Shown in pieces: positions 1 through 13,340 of a stretch of 64,000 nt of DNA. Source of the DNA: Burhinus oedicnemus. Lineage: Eukaryota > Chordata > Aves > Charadriiformes > Burhinidae. The translations under genes were made by a program, and so were the position numbers. Below the pieces are notes generated by a model. That model saw only the letters and a program-made list of their open reading frames with translations, was not told where the DNA came from and ran no database searches. The stretch is from contig VFFE01006074.1 of NCBI GenBank assembly GCA_008921705.1, positions 412,571 to 476,570 on the forward strand. The letters are read 5' to 3'. The first letter of the stretch is position 1; the number at the start of each line of letters is the position of its first letter.

Positions 1-3000
1 CCCGGTTAATGGCACTTATACCAGAACACAGGCTTGTGGGCATGTGGCTGTAGGACGATGCTGAAGTCTTTTCGGGAAGTTGGAGCTGTGAGCTGGAAAT
101 TGTACCAGCATCCAATCTTCACATCTTCAAATTCTTGGCAACATGAGATCCACGACAATTAACTGATAATTATGAGGAACTCACCACAAAAGGCTGTCTT
201 GCAAGAGCAGGCAGAATATGCAGATTTTTAGTTTGCATAGATTTGCCTAATGCGTCCCACATAGATGGGTCTCACTCTGAACTGATGTCAGTGCAGCTTG
301 TATGCCTTTCTAGAATAGCCAGAAGTTATAGGTAAAATTCAGGAATCACTGCATACTACAAGCCAGTTTAAAGAAGGAGGAAAAAAATAACGCTGGAGAG
401 ACATGATAAATTGATTTTCAGTATGTGGCAAGTTGTTATAAAGAGTTTGATGGTGACTCTTTTACAATAGCAACTGATGAAAAGATGAGGGGGAAAAAAT
501 CCCAATTTACAGCAAAGAAAATTTGGGTTGGAAATTAAGAAGAACATAACTGTAATGGGAACAAGAAATGTAGGAGGACATATACTCTCTCTTTGCTGAA
601 GCTTTTTGAGGCTTGACTGCTGTCTATACAATATGTTCTGCACATACATCTGCCTAATTGGAGGGCGGTAAAATAGAGTTTCTCTTGAGACCCCTTCCTG
701 TTACACAACACTGCAATCTCTGTTATTTTACAGAAAATAAATAATTATTTGTGACTATGGAGGTATCTAAACTGAGGTCTTGACTTTGCCCAAAAAATGC
801 CAGACAGAAAGCAGTAATTGTGAAGATTAAGTCCAGAACAAAACCTCCCAGGAGTTTAGATTAATTCAGATATGGGACTTTGATTCTGCAGGTATTTTGG
901 CTGGCTAGGAAATTAGGTCATTAACTATCATTATAATTTTAAAAGATGTTTATGGAAGCTCCCTAGGTGCTTTCCAGGGATTCAGCAACTCCTGCACACT
1001 GCTTAGAAGAGCTGACATGCTGGGATGCAGTCTTCCCAAAGTCTGGGGAGGTCTAGCTCTGTGGATTTGGCTATAACCACTTTCTGAGTAACAACAGTTC
1101 AAAAAAAGGGAAATTGAGAATTATTACAACCTCCCCATCCTTGTAACAGATTGGGAGAACTAGCCAGGACTTGACTCCCCGTTCTTCACAAGCCCATGAC
1201 ATCCCAGCTTCTTGGAGGGTTGACTGGGAAGGAGTCAAAGCCATGCTAAGGCTCACCCCACCAGTAGATGCATTTCAGCAAACTTTAAAATCCAAAGGGA
1301 AGGGAAAGAACTTGCATTGAGTATGAAAATCCCAGATCTGAGAGCAAGCCTTGGTGTCAGGTAGAATTTGCCTTACCTTTTACACACTTCTCATAATTGC
1401 TCTTACCACATCAGATAATTACCTGGTCCTTCTGTGTTTCAGCTAGTTGTGGGCAAGGCTGCCAAAAGCTTGGAGGTTATCTTTGCTTAAGCATCCAAGT
1501 ATTAAAAGGCTTAGCCAAAGCTTATCTCAGATTCTGGAGGCTTCTACGCTGGCCTCTCCATCACCTTCCTTTGCAGGACCCAAAACCTTTTCTCTCCTCA
1601 GTCAAAGGTGGCCACTGACTGCGAGGAAATCCAGATCTACCCTGTCCTTATATTATCTAATTATTTTCAAAACACTGCTGATATCAGTACTATTGCTAGA
1701 GATGGGCTTTACCTCTTCATCTGAGGCCAGGATTGAGCCTTCCCCAAGACGTAGATCCTGATTTTAGTTTGTTTTAAATGGATTACATAGTAGTGCCTCA
1801 GCAGCATTCACACCTATATCTGAACTCTGGAAGAGTTCAAAGCTGTTCATTTCTGGCTCACTCCTGAACACTTGTGTTCCTGCACCAGCCGCCAAATCAT
1901 ATGGTCTTTATTTTTTACTATCCCTATCTTCTTGGTTAACTGATAAAATAGTCAAAATGGAACTTTACCAAACTTCCTGGCTTAGAATCATCTTTCAGGT
2001 GAGAATGCACCAGGCACTTTTCTTCAGCAACGAACAGTTTTGGAATTGTTTAAGAAGAAAAACGCAGCTGCCTGAGGATAGTGGGAGGTAAGCCAAAGTG
2101 AGCTGAGTTTAGGTGGGAAAGAGAAATTATCAGCAGGGTACCAGAAAGGAGAGACACGTCCAAATTTGTTTCTAGGCCTTCAGTCCTGCCATCCTTCCTG
2201 CTTGAAATTTGATATTGTAAAGTCCAAAAAAAAGATTTACAGAGCTAAAATTCCTCCTATTGCTGCAAATATCTCCTGTTCTTAAACTGTTGCAGGTTCC
2301 AATTCTCAGTAATACATTCCTCCTGTAGCAGCATGAATCCATAGAAATACACAGAAACTAGGCTAGATTCCTTAAAGCATTCAAATAATATTAGTTGGAA
2401 AGTACTAGAGAAGCAGTTAAAATACTTGTGAGGGTGGGTTTGTTTGTTGGGTTTCTTTTTTCTCCTTTTGTTTTTTTTCCCTCCCTGCACTTCTTCTGTT
2501 TCCCTTTCAATGTTATCATAAGCTTTCAGGTTCCCTTTCCCAACCGCCTTCTTGGAAAATGGGCTGTCGTTTCTAAGCCATCTCCCCAACAATCAGTGGT
2601 TTAGAAATGTTTGTTTTTCAAATACCTTAATTGTATGGTCTACCCAGAAGTGATCAGCACCGAAAATTATATTTCAGAGCTAAACACAACCAGATGGAGA
2701 GAGAACAGCCAGCCATTTGAAAAAGCCTAAAAAACCTTTCTGAGCTCCCCATGTGGTTTGGTTGATCACTGGTTAATTTCATAATGATTTCTCTTGCAGA
2801 TGGGTGAAAATAATCTGGGTTTATATTTATCTATCAGAAGAAAGAGCCAGGCTTTCAAAGACGATTCAGACATATCGATATCAGACAGTCTGTGGAGCTG
2901 GTACAAATGCAGCTACTCCTGGCTTCAGGGAAACATAAAACCCTTTTCAGAGGCAAAGTTTTTCTTTGTAACACACTCACACTGGACTCTTGGTTTTCAT

Positions 3001-5799
3001 TAGCACTCACTCATCCTGTTTGAAGACAGAGGTTCCTTGCACCTTGCTTTTGCTCTCAGGTAGGTTGAATTACTTGCTTTTTTAATTCAGAGAGAAATGG
3101 AACAGCATACAGTGTCATAGGAGATATAAATTATTTTGGGGAGAGACATTCCGTGCCATCTACTGTATTCACATAGACTTTATAATGAAACATATACACC
3201 CTGTCCAGTGCCAGATTCATCCTCAGGAATCCTTTTGCTGGCCTGAGTGAGTTTGTTCTTTCCTTTTGAAACCATTCTGAAGGACAATATATGCCCCCCT
3301 TTACTCAAGTATAGTTTTACTTCATTGTCACAGCTTGTCTTTAAGGTCCTCGGACAATTCAGCAAGGTAATGGAGGACATGAGGACAAAGCAGTCCTGCC
3401 ATCATCCAAAATCATTCATATTATCTTGTGGTTGAGAGTGGCATGTCTTCCAGACAACAGTGCTTATGGCAGGAAATAACCTTGATGATCTGATACCAGT
3501 TCCTTCGGCTTTGGACAGTCAAAGGTTCATTCTTGTGTGTTAACGTGGTTGCAACCTGGGAGAGATGTAAGCTTGACATATTCATCAGGAGTCTAAACAA
3601 AACTCACAGCGTGGATATGCTCAGATGCAGCAAGAGGCAGTAAAGTCGGGAGAGGGAAGAGGGCAACACTAGAGTCATTGGGATCATAGGTCTTTGCAGA
3701 CACTTGGATACACTTTATCTGCAGCTGAGACCCTGTTAGCCACCAGAACAGGTTATTTCCATGCCTTGAGCTTGGAGGAATCGCTCAGAAAATACAGCTC
3801 ATGAAAACTCCCTGCGCTGGACCTAAAGTGGGCTTGCTGTTAGAAGCCTTCAAAACTATATCATTTCCATAACATTCTGGGACAAGCTAAAATGAATTGG
3901 AGTCTTTGAATTAACAGGCCACAGAATTAAATGACAACTGCAGAGTGGTTCAAAGACAAATAATTGGATTAATTGCCCTTCCTTGTGGAAGATAAGCCAC
4001 GTTCAATAAGCATTGGAGGAGGAACATAGGCTTTACAGATTTGCTTGGGAAGGGGATACAGAGAATTTGTTTAAATGCTCCTTTTTTCTATTCAGTCTTG
4101 TAAGATATCTAGAAAGGCACAGGGCATGGTTCTGAGCATGTTTTTGTTGTTTTGATACCCCTAGAGCTTCACAGCTGGTGTCAGTGGGTTCTGGTGCAAG
4201 CAAGACCCAACTCAGACATTTGATTTTACAAGTGTTGCCTGAGAGAAGACAGACACCTTGTACTTCAAAAAACCAAAAATAAATAAATCAACTACAAAGA
4301 AGTTGCCTCAAGCGGGAGCCCTCTTCAAGGCTCACATTTAAAGGCACAAGTGAGCGACTGGAGAAATAAAATAAGCCCCCAAATACAGAGGCAACATCCC
4401 ACAGGGTTTGTTACTAGAAATTGTCCTTCAGGAGGCTCTGCAGCTGTTGGAAAAATTCTGATACCCTCACTTCAAAAGTAGGTTCTTGCCTGACAAACAG
4501 CAGCCTAGTTACCGAGGGAGGAAAATTCTGATATCTCTTCATGGAGATGCTTGACTGAGAGGTGGGTCTGGTGGAGATGAAAACAGGTGAGCAGAGGGCT
4601 AGGTGAGGGCTCAGAAAAACCCCACAAACCCTGTGATACACACTGATTTAAGTGTAAAGAGCAGCAGTAGGCTGTGGAGTGTGTGGATAGAGTTGGTCAG
4701 AGAAGGAAGCGGAAGGGAGCTTGGTGAGCCTACTTGCTACAGTCCTGCTTGCAGGCAGAGGAGTGGACAATTTAGCTCCTCGCTGAAGAGTGACAAATTA
4801 AGTACACTTGGCAGGAGATACAATCAACAGGATGTGTATGATGGAAAAGAAGGAAAGAAGGGAAAGAATATGTTGACAAATCATAGATCCATTCAGCTTG
4901 AGATGTAAAGAAAGTAACACCATCCTTTCCTAGGTATTGGACCACTACAGTTCATCTGCTGCCTCTTTTGTTAGGTCACCAAGGCCCTTATCTTCACCCT
5001 TGACAATTTTTTGTTGCTTTTTATGTCTCTCTGGGTGATATTAAGATGTAGAGGAATACACTGGCTACCTCCCTGGCTGCTGCAAGTTAATAGATGAGAA
5101 AGAGACTGCAGCCCAAAGGAGAGAGAATAGTCTTAATCAAGACTGCCCTGAGAGAAGTAGTTGAAATGGGCTGGTGCACAGCTGCTATGAATCAAGGCTC
5201 TCCCAGGTCTCACAAGGCTTGACAAATAGAACTAGGGAATAATGAGCTTTTTCTGCTCTGTCACCAAACAAAATATTGCTGGAAAAAACATTTTATTTTG
5301 GACTGAGCTAATTTTTTTTCATTTTATTTTTTTGAGAAATTCCTTAAATTAAATTTTGACCAATGAAAAATATTGGGCTTTGAAGTCATTCAACAACTTT
5401 TACAATCTTCTATTAAACTTCTGTCTTTAAAAAGATCAACTTTAAAATAAAACATTATTTCAAAGCAAGAAATAAAATGTCTTGATTTGATGATGTCAAA
5501 ATTTTTCATTAGATTTTAAAACATTCCCGCTTCCTTTAACTGAAACTATTACCTAAGTGGGAATCAAGTTCACAGATAGCTTACATTTCCCCTGCAAAAC
5601 GTAAGCCTCAATGAAATCTGTTTTCTCTCTCATAATTTACATCATTCTGCTGAAGAAAGCAAGAGTAGTGGCACCATTTGCATACAGAGCTCATCCCTGT
5701 ATTAGGAGTCATGACTCTACTTTTAATTAGCGCTCCTTTCTGTACTACTATAACATCTACTGCATTGTTTCTTTCATTAAAATGTTTGTAAATTACAGG
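1..5799. other. non-coding stretch, no recognised gene or repeat
   Basis: Open frames here are short, overlap on both strands, are rich in S, F, K or P and carry no family motif I recognise. The longest (2,257-2,592 minus, 4,603-4,908 plus) read as translated low-complexity or intergenic DNA. Around 5,290-5,530 the sequence becomes strongly A/T-rich with runs of T and AAAT words, possibly an old repeat. The rest looks like unique intergenic or intronic sequence. Confidence 0.6.
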
Positions 5800-8010
5800 G
5801 ATTTTAAGATCCCTTTCCAGCCCATCTCCCTGCCCTAATTCAAGATCGATTCCAGCTGTTTTATCCCTACAGATGTTTCTCTAATTTGTCCTTAAAGCCC
5901 TCTGGTAATCTTCCCAGGGGAACAACACCCCAGGCAATGCACTTGAGCGATTCACTGCGTTCTCATTAGGTAGCTTTTTTTCCTCATTCCTATCTAGGAT
6001 CCTCACCTGTTAAGCCATGACTTTGGTCTGTCAGCAGCATGGAGAAACAGAGCATCCATTTCCTTTCTGCAGCATCCTTTTACGCACCTACAGTCTAGGG
6101 TAAATAACATCTCTTTCTCCAGGTCATGTTTTCTAGACCTCTGACCTTATCACTTGCCTCTCAACTTCCTCCAGTCGATCTGCATATTGTTTGGCATCAC
6201 AGGTCCAAAATTACCCACAGGACTTTGGAAAAGCCTCTAGCTAAGGCTTTATCAATGTTGAACTGCAGGAAAGGATTACTGCACATATTTTGCAGGTGAC
6301 ACTTGTGTTTATACATCCCCTACTCTGTTTTTCTTTTTTGCAATATTATAACACTGTTGACTTATGTTCAGATTATGGTCTATTGCAACTCCAGATCCCC
6401 GCTACCCAAAAAGCATTACCCACTCCATGTTTGGGAAAATGGTAATTGCTGCCTAAGGAATGAACTTTTGTACTCATTCCTACTGAAGAGCAGCTTTTTT
6501 TTTCATATCATTTGTCCAATTTGTCGTAATCATACTAAACTTGTTCTGCCTTCCAGCATTTATAGTTACTCCCAGCTTGGTGTCATCTGCAAACTTAATA
6601 ACAAATCTCTGTATTCCATCATTCAGTCATTAATGAAAATACTGAATAGCACAGGAAGCAGGAACAAATCCCTGTAGAACTTTACTCCTATATCCTTCCA
6701 TTTTGTCAATGAACCATTGATAACTACTCTCTGAGTACAATTTTTCCACATGTTCAATTACTTGCCCACTGTGACCCTTTCAAAGCCACCACTTTTCAGA
6801 AAACAGTCCTCTATTTTGAAGATGTCTCCAAAATTGTTTTTTCCATGTATGCACTTCACTTGAATAGGCTCAGTTTATCAAGCATCTTGATCACTACATC
6901 TCTACCTTTTCAATCGAAGTGTCACTTCATTTTCAAGAGAAAAAAATATCCTCAGAACATTTCATGTGGGGCTGAAATACTGGTTTTGTTCTCAGTCAAG
7001 TTAAAATCAGGCTAAGATTCAGATTTTTACCTATTCTTTATCTTTTTCATTGCTTCCTTGCATGTCAGGAATGTTTGTATGTGGGAGAATTGTTCTGTGC
7101 TTTTTAAAAAATAAAAGTAAAAATAAAAAATCAGTGATCACTCCGCTAGTTCTTTGCAGTTTTATCTGATCAAGCTATTGGATAACACTGGTAAAAGCTT
7201 TGATTCCCACATCTCCTCTTCTAACTTCTCCAGAAAATCTTCATTTGTAAAAGTGCCCTGATTCATAAGTTTTGTTGTACAGCTGTTCAATCACCTCCCA
7301 TTTAGTGTGGGATTTGTTGGAATTAGACAGAGTGACTTGTTTTTGAAATGAGCATGTTGGGCAAGATAAAGTCCTTACAATGGTACACTATCTTTCCACA
7401 GTGACATTTGCTAACCAAACCTGCGATCTCATCAGCTAATGAAATTGTGCTGGTTCTACATGGCCCATTTCTATTAAACCATGCTGATTGACATTAAGTA
7501 GATTTGTTCTCTAAATTTTAATTATTTGACTCCTGGGTTTTTTTGTTTGGTGGTGGTTTTTTTTATTTTGCCTAAGGCTAGTGTCAAGCTAACTGACTTA
7601 CTATTAGTTGGGTCATCTTACTTGGCCTTTTTGAATATTGGCACAAAATTAGCTGCTCTGATCTACTGGAATTTACCGGGTAGGCCAAGTTTTATTCAAA
7701 ACTAAAATGAGTTGGCTAGAGATCTCTTCAGACAACCTTTTTAGGACTATTAAGTCCAAGTTATCCAGGCCTACTGATTTCCAAATGTTTATCTCTCACT
7801 GAAATTGTTTAAAACCATGCGTAGTTACTAATGGACTGGGATCTGAGTTCACTATTCTCATGTCATAGGAGTGCAACATCCCACTTCTTTCTAAATGTAG
7901 AAACATTTATAAAAAATGTTTTCATTTTCTACATTGTAGTTAGCAATAATTTTACTACTCTGATCTAGCCATGGGCCTCTATCACTGTGATGAATCAGAT
8001 GTGATGTTGT
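5800..8010 (-). mobile_element. ancient CR1 LINE fragment (reverse-transcriptase part to 3' region)
   Basis: Read on the minus strand this is a decayed CR1 retrotransposon. The reverse complement of 6,576-6,596 spells the reverse-transcriptase catalytic box F-A-D-D-T-K. Around 7,600-7,660 the reverse complement gives a degenerate form of the upstream RT motif (A-N-x-V-P-I-F-K-K, then a worn S-L-T). Stretches near 6,120-6,150 and 6,330-6,400 match the downstream part of old amniote CR1 consensus sequences as I recall them. The order (RT motif, catalytic box, 3' region) is correct for minus orientation. Frames are broken throughout, so the copy is dead. Both outer limits are soft. No octamer tail is evident at the 5,800 end, consistent with an old subfamily or a worn 3' end. 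Confidence 0.78.
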
Positions 8011-10639
8011 GAAAACCCTGCAGTTCTCAAGGCACAGGAAAGGAAAAGAAAAAAACCCCAGACTGTTGTTTCGTTCAATAAGTATAATTTATGTCTACTG
8101 GATCCCATTTTCTTATCTTTCCTCCTTTGCCACTTGTCCTTTCATTGTCCATCTAAATGGAAAGAGGTGCTGGATCCACACAATATAAACATACCATCTG
8201 CCTAGAAGTGACTTTTCCAACTCAGAGCCAAGATGCAATATCAGGGAGCAGGACTCTGCTACTGTTGACTGCAAGTGCCTTTCATAAATAGATACACATG
8301 ATCAGTAATATAGAAGATACAGATAATTTGTGGATATAGCAGTCACTGTAGGGACCAAATTTCTCCTCTCTTCTGCCAACTGGACCTCATAAAGACGCAA
8401 ATCCCTTGTGCCTTTCAACCAACTGAGCTGTTGGGACAAATGTTTTTGTGGACAGATGTCTCTTTCTATGTTGCAAGGTACAGATCAAAGCAAATCTTTG
8501 CACAAGACTGTTCTGCATCGATTTGCGTTTTCCTACTCTGACCATTATAATCCAAACTTAAAGCCTTAAGCAGAAAGGACGCTATGCTGAGAAGAACCAG
8601 AAAGCAGAGACACTAAATTGGCCTTCACATATTAAGGACCTTGTAAGAACCTGATAGGTGTCACAATTCAGTGCTGGAGACTAAGAAAAAAAAAGTCATG
8701 AAACCAGGCTAAAAAAGATCTGCTAAGGAATTTATGCAATCAGACTAGCTCATGTAAAATTAGTAACATCTGTCCATGGCCTATGCATGGCCATGGCAAA
8801 CATGAAAGAGGTGTGTGCAGCCCTTTGGTTAGTCCAGAAAGGGAAAAGTGCATGTCTGGATGGCATTCACTGGTTTTACACATCCTTTAGTCTTGGGAGA
8901 TGCTTTAGCCCCAGTTACTGTCACCCAGAAAGCAAGCCATTCCTTAACCTTTCCAAAGTTACACTAGCTCATGAGACTTTCTAGGGGCATGACGTTACTG
9001 AAAGCAGATCAGAATAAAGTGTCTTGTATTCCTTCTGTGCCTTGCATATCCCTATTACTCTCTTACGCTCTGGATATTCCTCTATCTCAGGAGCAACTCC
9101 AGGTGTTTTCTTAGGACAAACTGCCAGGTGTTTCGTGCTGTCTGGGCACTATAGGCAGGGCTGGAGATTTAGTCCAAGAGCTGTTATTCTCCATGGGGAA
9201 AGGAGGAGGTCTCTCTGGGTTTGGACTTCACATTAAAGCTGATGCTGAAGGCTCACCTGGCTTTGTTCAGCCAGCCACACTGTTTTTGCAGGTGCAGAGT
9301 ACTGAGCCCTGAAGGGTGGATGGGTAAACAGTCATGGCTTTGAGCAGGGAAGTCGCTGCCTCATAGGGACGGAAGGGTTAAACCAAGCAAATTCCCACGG
9401 GGAGGAGGGAAAGAAAAAGGAAGTTGTATGCAGCAAGTTTCTCTTAGTGTTTTATACATGAATAATGGGTCCCCCTGGGGTTAGCTCCGGGGTTCAGAGA
9501 GGGATGTTATCTCGTCTAGACATATGATCTGAGCATCCCCAAAGAGCTGGCGCCTGAATCTCACAGGAGACAAAGTTTCCCCCACTGACTCCCATGGGAC
9601 GCATCCAAAAGATTTCTATTTCAGAAGCACCTGCAGGTAGATGAGAGGAGAAAGAGGAGGTGGGAACAAAAATTCAGGCTATCTTCTATGGGTGTCATTG
9701 CTTTTTAACGTAAGTAATATCCAAACTCCTGGATCTCTGCATGCAAGGTCTGTGAAGTTTTAGCAGCATCGGAGATGCCTAATATGAGGAAACATGATCA
9801 GGATGCCCTCTAGGGAACCTGGTGCCTGCTTCATATGAGATCAGTTCATGTTTTAGGTGAGTTTGGGACAAACTTTAAGTGACTGTCAGGCAGTGTATGA
9901 TGTTAGGAAAACAATGCAACTCTCCATGGATCAAGTGTGTCCTAGTGTTTCTCAGGATCATCTTTACTCAGCAGATAGCAAAGCCAGGGACTGTGATTCT
10001 AGACCAATGCTGTTACCTAGAGAACATCACTCCATGCAGCACTCCGTCCTTCTATTTACCAATTTTTAAATATAAAAAGAACCTATAAATCAATTTATTT
10101 GAGCACTACTCACAACTGGAATTATATTAGTCTCTTTCTGCTCAGTCCACTTCAAAAAAATGCACAGGAACAACTTCTTTTCAACTTCACAGATGCATTT
10201 GAGACGATGACTTTTAAACAACATACCAGCATGAATGGAAAAGACAATGCAATATTCCCCTAGCTTTCTTACAGTAGTTTTCCTCCACCAGCTTGGCTCA
10301 ATGGAGACTCCTTGGTGCTGTAAGGCTCACAGGGTTCAGGGACTTTCCTTGTTCAGCCAGCCTTTAACACTGGCCTTGATCTTGTTTTACCACTAGCATC
10401 CTGTATCTGTCCAACTATACTCAGAAGAGAATTATTCTGATTTTGGTGGATACTGTGTCCTCCTTTGTCATGCCACCATCAAAACTTGTTCACAGATACT
10501 TGGTTGTTCTGTATGCAAAAGGCTGATTCGATATTTGAAGCAGAATTCTGATGAAATCAGCTAGGAGCTTGCAAGACATCTAGGTATGCACGCTGAAGGT
10601 TAGTACTAAGACAGAGTTTTTAGATTTTAGAAAAGTGAA
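8011..10639. other. non-coding stretch, nothing recognised
   Basis: No open frame exceeds about 70 codons, and none has an identifiable domain or convincing splice-site framing. I recognise no repeat family here. The 5' end of the preceding CR1 may extend slightly into this block, but similarity fades after about 8,000. Confidence 0.55.
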
Positions 10640-12425
10640 CTTCAGCTCACTCAGGGCTCAGTTGGGAAGGATTCTGTGGGAAGCTTCCATGGAGGATAAA
10701 GGACCTAGTGAGTGCTGGTAGTTTTTCAAGAATGTTCTCCTGGAAGCACAAAAACAGTTCATCCCCTTTACAGGTAAGTGAAGTAGGCAGAGACTCCCCT
10801 TGGCTTAACTGTGAGCTTCTGAATCTGGAATTGAAATTGGACAGAGATGTCAAAAATGAGAAAGGGTTCTTCAGGTACATAAACAAGAACCAGAAGGAAA
10901 ATATTGGCCCACTGTTAAGCAGGAGAGGTTAATTAGTCACCAGCAATGCTGAAAAAGCAGAGGTTCTCAACACTTTCTTCACCTCTGTCTTTACTAGCAG
11001 TGTTGGGCCCCTGGCTTTGGGAACAAAAATCCAGGTTGATGCAAACACAGACCCACCGTCTGTGAAGGAAGACTTGGTGCATGAACTATTACAGCAGCTT
11101 GGCCCCTACAAATCGATGGGCCCTGATGTTATCCACCCAAGGGTGTTAAGAGAGCTGAATGACATCATTGCGAGGCCGCTCTCCATAATCTTTGAGAAGT
11201 CATGGAGATTGGGGGACATCCCAGAAGGCTGGAAGAAGGCTAATGTCACCCCTCATCTACATGAAGGCCTTAAGGGAGGATCCAGAAAATTATAGGCACA
11301 TCAGTCTTACTTCAGTCCCTGGGAAAGTTATGGAACAAATCCTCCTGGGGACTATCACAGGTCAAATGAAGCATGTGATTGGGAAAAGCCAGCAAGGTGG
11401 CCTTCTATGACAACGAAGTAACCTGCTCAGTTGATGTGGGGCGAGTGGTGGACGTTGTCTACCTGGATTTCTCCAATGCTTTTGATACGGTTCCCCACAG
11501 CCTCCTCCTGGAGAAACTGATGCGTTAGTCTAGACTGGTGCGGTGGGTGTGGAAGTGGCTAACAGGTCACACCCAGAGGGTGGTGGTAAATAGCTCTTTT
11601 TCAAGCTGGCAACCTGTCACAAGTGGGGTCCTCCAGGGATCAATATTGGGCCCAATGCTGGTTAATATCTTCATAAGTGAACTGGATGATGGGATCAAGT
11701 GTACCCTACTGAAGTTTACTGATGATACCAGACTGAGTGGGCAAGTGGATACTTTGGAAGGGAGAGCCACCCTGCAGGAAGACCTGGAGAGGCTGGAAGA
11801 GTGGGCTAACAAGAAACTTATGAAGTTCAAGGACAAGTGTAAGGGCTTGCACCTGCAAAAACATAATCCAGGAGTGCAGCACAGACTAAGATCTATCTGA
11901 CTGGGGAGCAGCTCTGTGGAAAGGGACCTGGGGTTCCTGGTGGACAAGCTCACTATGAGTGAACAGTGCGCTGCAGTGACAAACAAAGCCAACAGGCTGC
12001 TGGGTTGCATCAAGGACATCAACAGCAGAGTTGTGACCAGAGAATGACCAGAGAAGTCATTATCCCACTCTACTCAGTGCTTGTCAGGCCACACCTGAAA
12101 TACTATGCTCGGTTTTGGTCCCCATTACACAAAAATATGTGGACAGGCTGGAGAGGGTCCAGAGAAGGGTCACAAAGATGATCAAAGGACTGGGAAGCCT
12201 GCCACATGAGGAAAGACTGAGAGAACTGAGTTTGTTCACCCTGAGAAAAGAAGGCTTAGGGGAGACCTTATCACCATGTTCAAGTACTTAAAGGGTGGCT
12301 ACAAAGAAGATGGAGAGGGTGCTGGGCCATCTTGTCTAGACCGTGGTTTTGCCAAGAAAGTTTGGACCAGATGATCCTTGAGGTCCCTTCCAATCTGGTA
12401 TTCTGTGATTCTATGATTCTATGAT
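10640..12425 (+). mobile_element. CR1 LINE, 5'-truncated, with diagnostic 3' end
   Basis: This plus-strand copy runs from the region just upstream of the reverse-transcriptase domain to the end of the element. Translated segments show CR1 RT features in order: a K-S-M-G-P-D motif followed by I-H-P-R-V-L-R-E-L (about 11,110-11,155), a Y-R-H-I-S-L-T-S version of the N-Y-R-P-V-S-L-T-S motif (about 11,290-11,316), F-D-T-V-P-H (about 11,480), G-V-L-Q-G-S-I-L-G-P (about 11,625-11,655), the catalytic box F-T-D-D-T (11,715-11,729) and V-R-P-H-L-K-Y (about 12,090). It ends at about 12,400-12,425 with tandem ATTCTATG-type words, the hallmark CR1 3' terminus. Front truncation is the usual CR1 fate. Frameshifts and stops make it non-functional. 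It is the best preserved repeat in the window, hence probably the youngest. Confidence 0.93.
11017..11900 (+). pseudogene. CR1 ORF2 reverse-transcriptase remnant
   Basis: This is the decayed RT core of the surrounding CR1, spread over at least three frames: an open piece from 11,017 to 11,294, a piece holding the S-L-T-S motif up to about 11,408, and an open piece from 11,538 to about 11,900 with the catalytic box. Between the S-Q-Q residues near 11,390 and the V-A-F-Y-D-like residues near 11,405 the usual Gly-Phe-x-x-G-x-S-C-L-T-N-L block is missing, which suggests an internal deletion of several codons. In-frame stops occur at about 11,526 and 11,898. In a live element the protein would carry out target-primed reverse transcription in the nucleus. 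This copy cannot. Confidence 0.85.
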
Positions 12426-12624
12426 CTCTCTGCACCATGTTTCACCTCAAACGTTGCACATAGGTGAAATTATTTAATGCTCTGTGAAAAAAATCGGCAG
12501 AAAATGAAAGGGTAAAACAAGTTATGGAGTCTTCAATAACCACATCAAATGTTGCCTTAGCATAGGTTAGTATCAGAAACATGTCATTCATGATTTGCTG
12601 AGTAGAAGGAAATCTCAGTGGTTA

Positions 12625-12775
12625 GGTTTAGGGTACCCTGTGACTTACAGATTGGAGCCTGATGTCCTGTTGTCTTTGGGTGAGTCATGTAGACAGTTGC
12701 TTTCTCATTCTTTCCCTCTCTCTGCCTCAGTTTCCTAAAATAGGTATAATAACACCTCCTTGCCTGTTTCCTGTT
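12625..12775 (+). repeat. MIR/CORE-type SINE fossil
   Basis: The segment has the order of MIR-like SINEs: a TGGGTGAGTCATGTAGAC core (a worn form of the GGGCAAGTCA word), a pyrimidine-rich stretch, then TGCCTCAGTTTCCT (12,724-12,737) and a run resembling the ATAATAATACC word. The match is from memory and the ends are approximate. Confidence 0.6.
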
Positions 12776-13292
12776 TTGTTGTCAGAGACACAGACCCTCA
12801 AAAAAGACCAACAGAAAGTTTGATAGCTTTTAAAAGGGAAATAAGTCAGTCAGTTTCTCTGTATTCAGGTCATGGAACCACATCAGAAATGTCAGAAAAA
12901 GGACTTTTCGATTACTGGACAGAGAAAAAAGTTCCAATGGACATGACAAGATGATACCACAGGGATATAAAAAAGCAATAAACTTAAGTGAAAGACATGG
13001 TACAACAGATAGTTAGAATAGAATGAGTAAGTCTTAGGACTAAGGATCCAGGAAGGATACTAAGAGATATTAGCTAAGTGCATGAAGAATGAGAATGTTC
13101 TCAGATATGATGGAAAAATGAGAAAGTGCTTAGAGATTTCAGGGTGTCTCAGTCCCTCTGAAATTAATACAACTTGGCTAGCTGAATGCCTCCAAAAATC
13201 TGGGTCATCATGTCTACGATTGTGCATCCCCCTACTGACTGAACCAGGCGGTTTATCAACAATGTGTTCTTGCTGTGACAACTGCTTTTAGG

Positions 13293-13340
13293 AAAAAAAA
13301 AAAAAAAAAAAAAAAAAGAAAGAAAGAAAGAGAAAGAAAG
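13293..13340 (+). repeat. A25 run merging into (GAAA)n microsatellite
   Basis: A run of 25 A residues at 13,293-13,317 is followed directly by imperfect GAAA units to about 13,340. Such tracts can be the tail of a retroposed transcript or a microsatellite grown from one. I recognise no retrogene body immediately upstream and no clear target-site duplication. Confidence 0.9.
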
